DNA of 6,627 bases from assembly GCA_944382025.1 (NCBI GenBank), contig CALWMQ010000126.1, positions 1 to 6,627 of the forward strand. The letters are read 5' to 3'. Shown in pieces: positions 5,711 to 6,627 of this stretch; positions within the stretch are counted from its first letter, which is position 1; every line of letters starts with the position of its first letter. A model generated the notes under the pieces. The model had not been told where the DNA came from and ran no database searches. It saw nothing but the letters and a program-made list of their open reading frames with translations. The translations under genes were made by a program, and so were the position numbers. This DNA is from an uncultured Clostridia bacterium (GTDB lineage Bacteria; Bacillota; Clostridia; Oscillospirales; Acutalibacteraceae).

Positions 5711-5758
5711 ATGAGGATGGCCGCCGTCAAGGAGGCCGGGAATCAGGAGAAAGGTTGA
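5711..5758 (+). CDS. Possible 15-residue near-leaderless upstream ORF
   Basis: An ATG one or two bases after the predicted transcript start opens a 15-codon frame (MRMAAVKEAGNQEKG). It ends at TGA 5756-5758, within the ribosome-binding region of the next gene. There is no Shine-Dalgarno sequence, so translation would have to be leaderless. Support is positional only. Confidence 0.2.
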   Translation: MRMAAVKEAGNQEKG

Positions 5759-5765
5759 TACAGGG

Positions 5766-6401
5766 ATGACGGTACAATGGATAACGGCAAATTTTTTCTC
5801 GCCGGGGGAGCCGGGATATTATCTGCTGATTTTTGCCTTTATGGCGGGGCTGGTGATCCTGTTTATCTGGAGCAACCATCGGAATAAGGACAACAGCCGG
5901 GCGGCTCAGCTGGGCTGGCGGTATAAGGAGATGGATGAGGAAAAGCTGGCGTCGGTTCCTGACGATGAGCTGGTGGACGCCGTGGTGGCCAATATTCTGG
6001 AGAAACTGGATAAGCGGCATCCCAATCCCTATAGGGACGTACCGCTTATGTCCCGGGGCCGTTGCGCGGTATACAGTGTTTGGATAACCTGCCGGGAGCT
6101 GGACGAGGGCAGCTTTGAAGAGTATTTTGCCAGCCCATCCCTGAAATTCTGTGACCTGGCGGCTGACGGGCTGGAGCTGATGAATGCGCCCCTGTGCGCC
6201 AAGGCTCTGCGGGAAGCGGCTCCTCTGTCGGCGGATATGGAAGGGAATGCGGACCGGCTGGCGGAGCTGCACGCGGATTTTGTGGAAGCGGTGGAAGTAG
6301 AGCAGCCTCTTCAGGCGTGCGTGGAGTACATCCGGTCCAATCCGGAGGAGTTTATCGACCAGCCGCAGGAGGAAGGACAACTGCCTCCCACCCTCCGGTG
6401 A
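5766..6401 (+). CDS. Membrane-anchored protein with DMP19/DUF4375-like domain
   Basis: The 211-residue protein has a short N-terminal stretch, one transmembrane helix (about 18-36, YYLLIFAFMAGLVILFIWS) and a positively charged NHRNK patch after it. It therefore most likely has a single anchor with its C-terminal domain in the cytoplasm. Residues about 95-152 resemble the DMP19/DUF4375 domain: RCAVYSVW (99-106) and then ELDEGSFEEYF (111-121), where the family usually reads E-V-N-N-G-G-F-x-Q-Y-F. A helical ADGLELMNAPLCAKALREA segment (133-151) follows. The C-terminal part is acidic and ends in a Pro/Gln-rich tail. AGGAGAAAGG (5745-5754) precedes the ATG at 5766. The domain call is from pattern memory and moderate in confidence; the biochemical role is unknown. 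No terminator follows; the repeat array lies immediately downstream. Confidence 0.75.
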   Translation: MTVQWITANFFSPGEPGYYLLIFAFMAGLVILFIWSNHRNKDNSRAAQLGWRYKEMDEEKLASVPDDELVDAVVANILEKLDKRHPNPYRDVPLMSRGRCAVYSVWITCRELDEGSFEEYFASPSLKFCDLAADGLELMNAPLCAKALREAAPLSADMEGNADRLAELHADFVEAVEVEQPLQACVEYIRSNPEEFIDQPQEEGQLPPTLR

Positions 6402-6453
6402 TGAATCTTTAAAAGGGGATTGGGGGACAGTACAGGCCGTCCTCTGGGGGAGG

Positions 6454-6578
6454 ATGACCGGGGCTCTGTCCCTGGAGCCCACCGCCCCTTGTGGATACCA
6501 AAACCAACCCGTGCCGCCCTGGCGGCGGCCGGTTTTGACCGTGGCGCCAACCCCTGTTCGCTGTCTCCCGTCCCGCGG
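6454..6578 (-). repeat. Structured intergenic repeat, right copy, unit 2 (diverged)
   Basis: Read on the minus strand, this unit begins with the same CCCGCGG-type boundary as the left copy and matches it closely over its first 75 bases. It then continues with a diverged version of the second half, sharing spaced blocks such as CC-CAAG-GG-GG and CAGAGCCCC. The arms CAAAACC and GGTTTTG (6531-6537 and 6499-6505) are fully complementary. In the left copy the matching position is a G-T wobble, so pairing is kept. Confidence 0.8.
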
Positions 6579-6627
6579 GATACGGCGGGGGCTCTGCCCC
6601 TCGACCCTGCCTCCTCTTGCGGTTCCC
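6579..6627 (-). repeat. Structured intergenic repeat, right copy, unit 1 (cut by window end)
   Basis: These 49 bases are the exact reverse complement of 3915-3963, the second half of the left repeat unit. They abut unit 2 with no spacer. On the minus strand the order is therefore end of one unit followed by a full second unit, a head-to-tail tandem. The rest of unit 1 is expected just beyond the right edge. Confidence 0.85.

Noticed and set aside
5727..6482. 251-codon minus-strand frame opposite the DUF4375-like gene
   Set aside because: The plus-strand gene has a promoter, ribosome binding site, membrane helix and a domain match; the minus frame has none of these.
1..6627. CRISPR array, tRNA/rRNA genes, transposase or phage genes
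   Set aside because: No regularly spaced direct repeats, cloverleaf-like sequence, rRNA core sequence or transposase/integrase motif was seen on either strand.

Overview
The window looks like a chromosomal segment from a GC-rich (roughly 60%) member of the Bacillota, most likely an Oscillospiraceae/Clostridia gut-type bacterium. This rests on several points: a DnaD plus DnaI-type primosome gene pair, strong AGGAGG-type ribosome binding sites, a clostridial 2[4Fe-4S] ferredoxin, a TrmN6/YabB-RsmI pair, and a zinc-ribbon kinase-like protein of a type common in that family. The taxonomic placement is inference; no rRNA or tRNA gene is present.

Layout from left to right. Positions 1-386 (minus) hold the 5' end of a zinc-ribbon plus protein-kinase-like gene that runs off the left edge, with a near-consensus promoter of its own. 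Positions 614-2628 (minus) are a two-gene replication operon, dnaD-like then dnaI/dnaC-like helicase loader, with the stop and start codons overlapping. Divergently from it, 2814-3281 (plus) encodes a 155-residue P-loop protein that reads as a stripped-down DnaB/RecA-type ATPase core. Next come a 16-codon ORF with a strong ribosome binding site, a promoter, a ferredoxin gene (3424-3594) and a strong intrinsic terminator (3642-3678). A 327-base gene-free stretch follows, containing a structured repeat unit (3835-3963). Then come trmN6/yabB-like (4006-4749) and rsmI (4795-5637), both RNA-modification genes. After a new promoter, 5766-6401 encodes a membrane-anchored protein with a DMP19/DUF4375-like cytoplasmic domain. 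The right end (6454-6627) holds inverted, partly tandem copies of the 3835-3963 repeat.

The genes form two themes. One is replication initiation: DnaD, the helicase loader and, possibly, the divergent DnaB-like mini-ATPase. The other is RNA modification: TrmN6 and RsmI. The most interesting items are the mini-ATPase next to the helicase-loading genes, the kinase-like protein that lacks both residues of the beta3-Lys/alphaC-Glu pair, and the inverted repeat element whose stem keeps pairing potential between diverged copies. No CRISPR array, transposase, phage module or defence system was seen.
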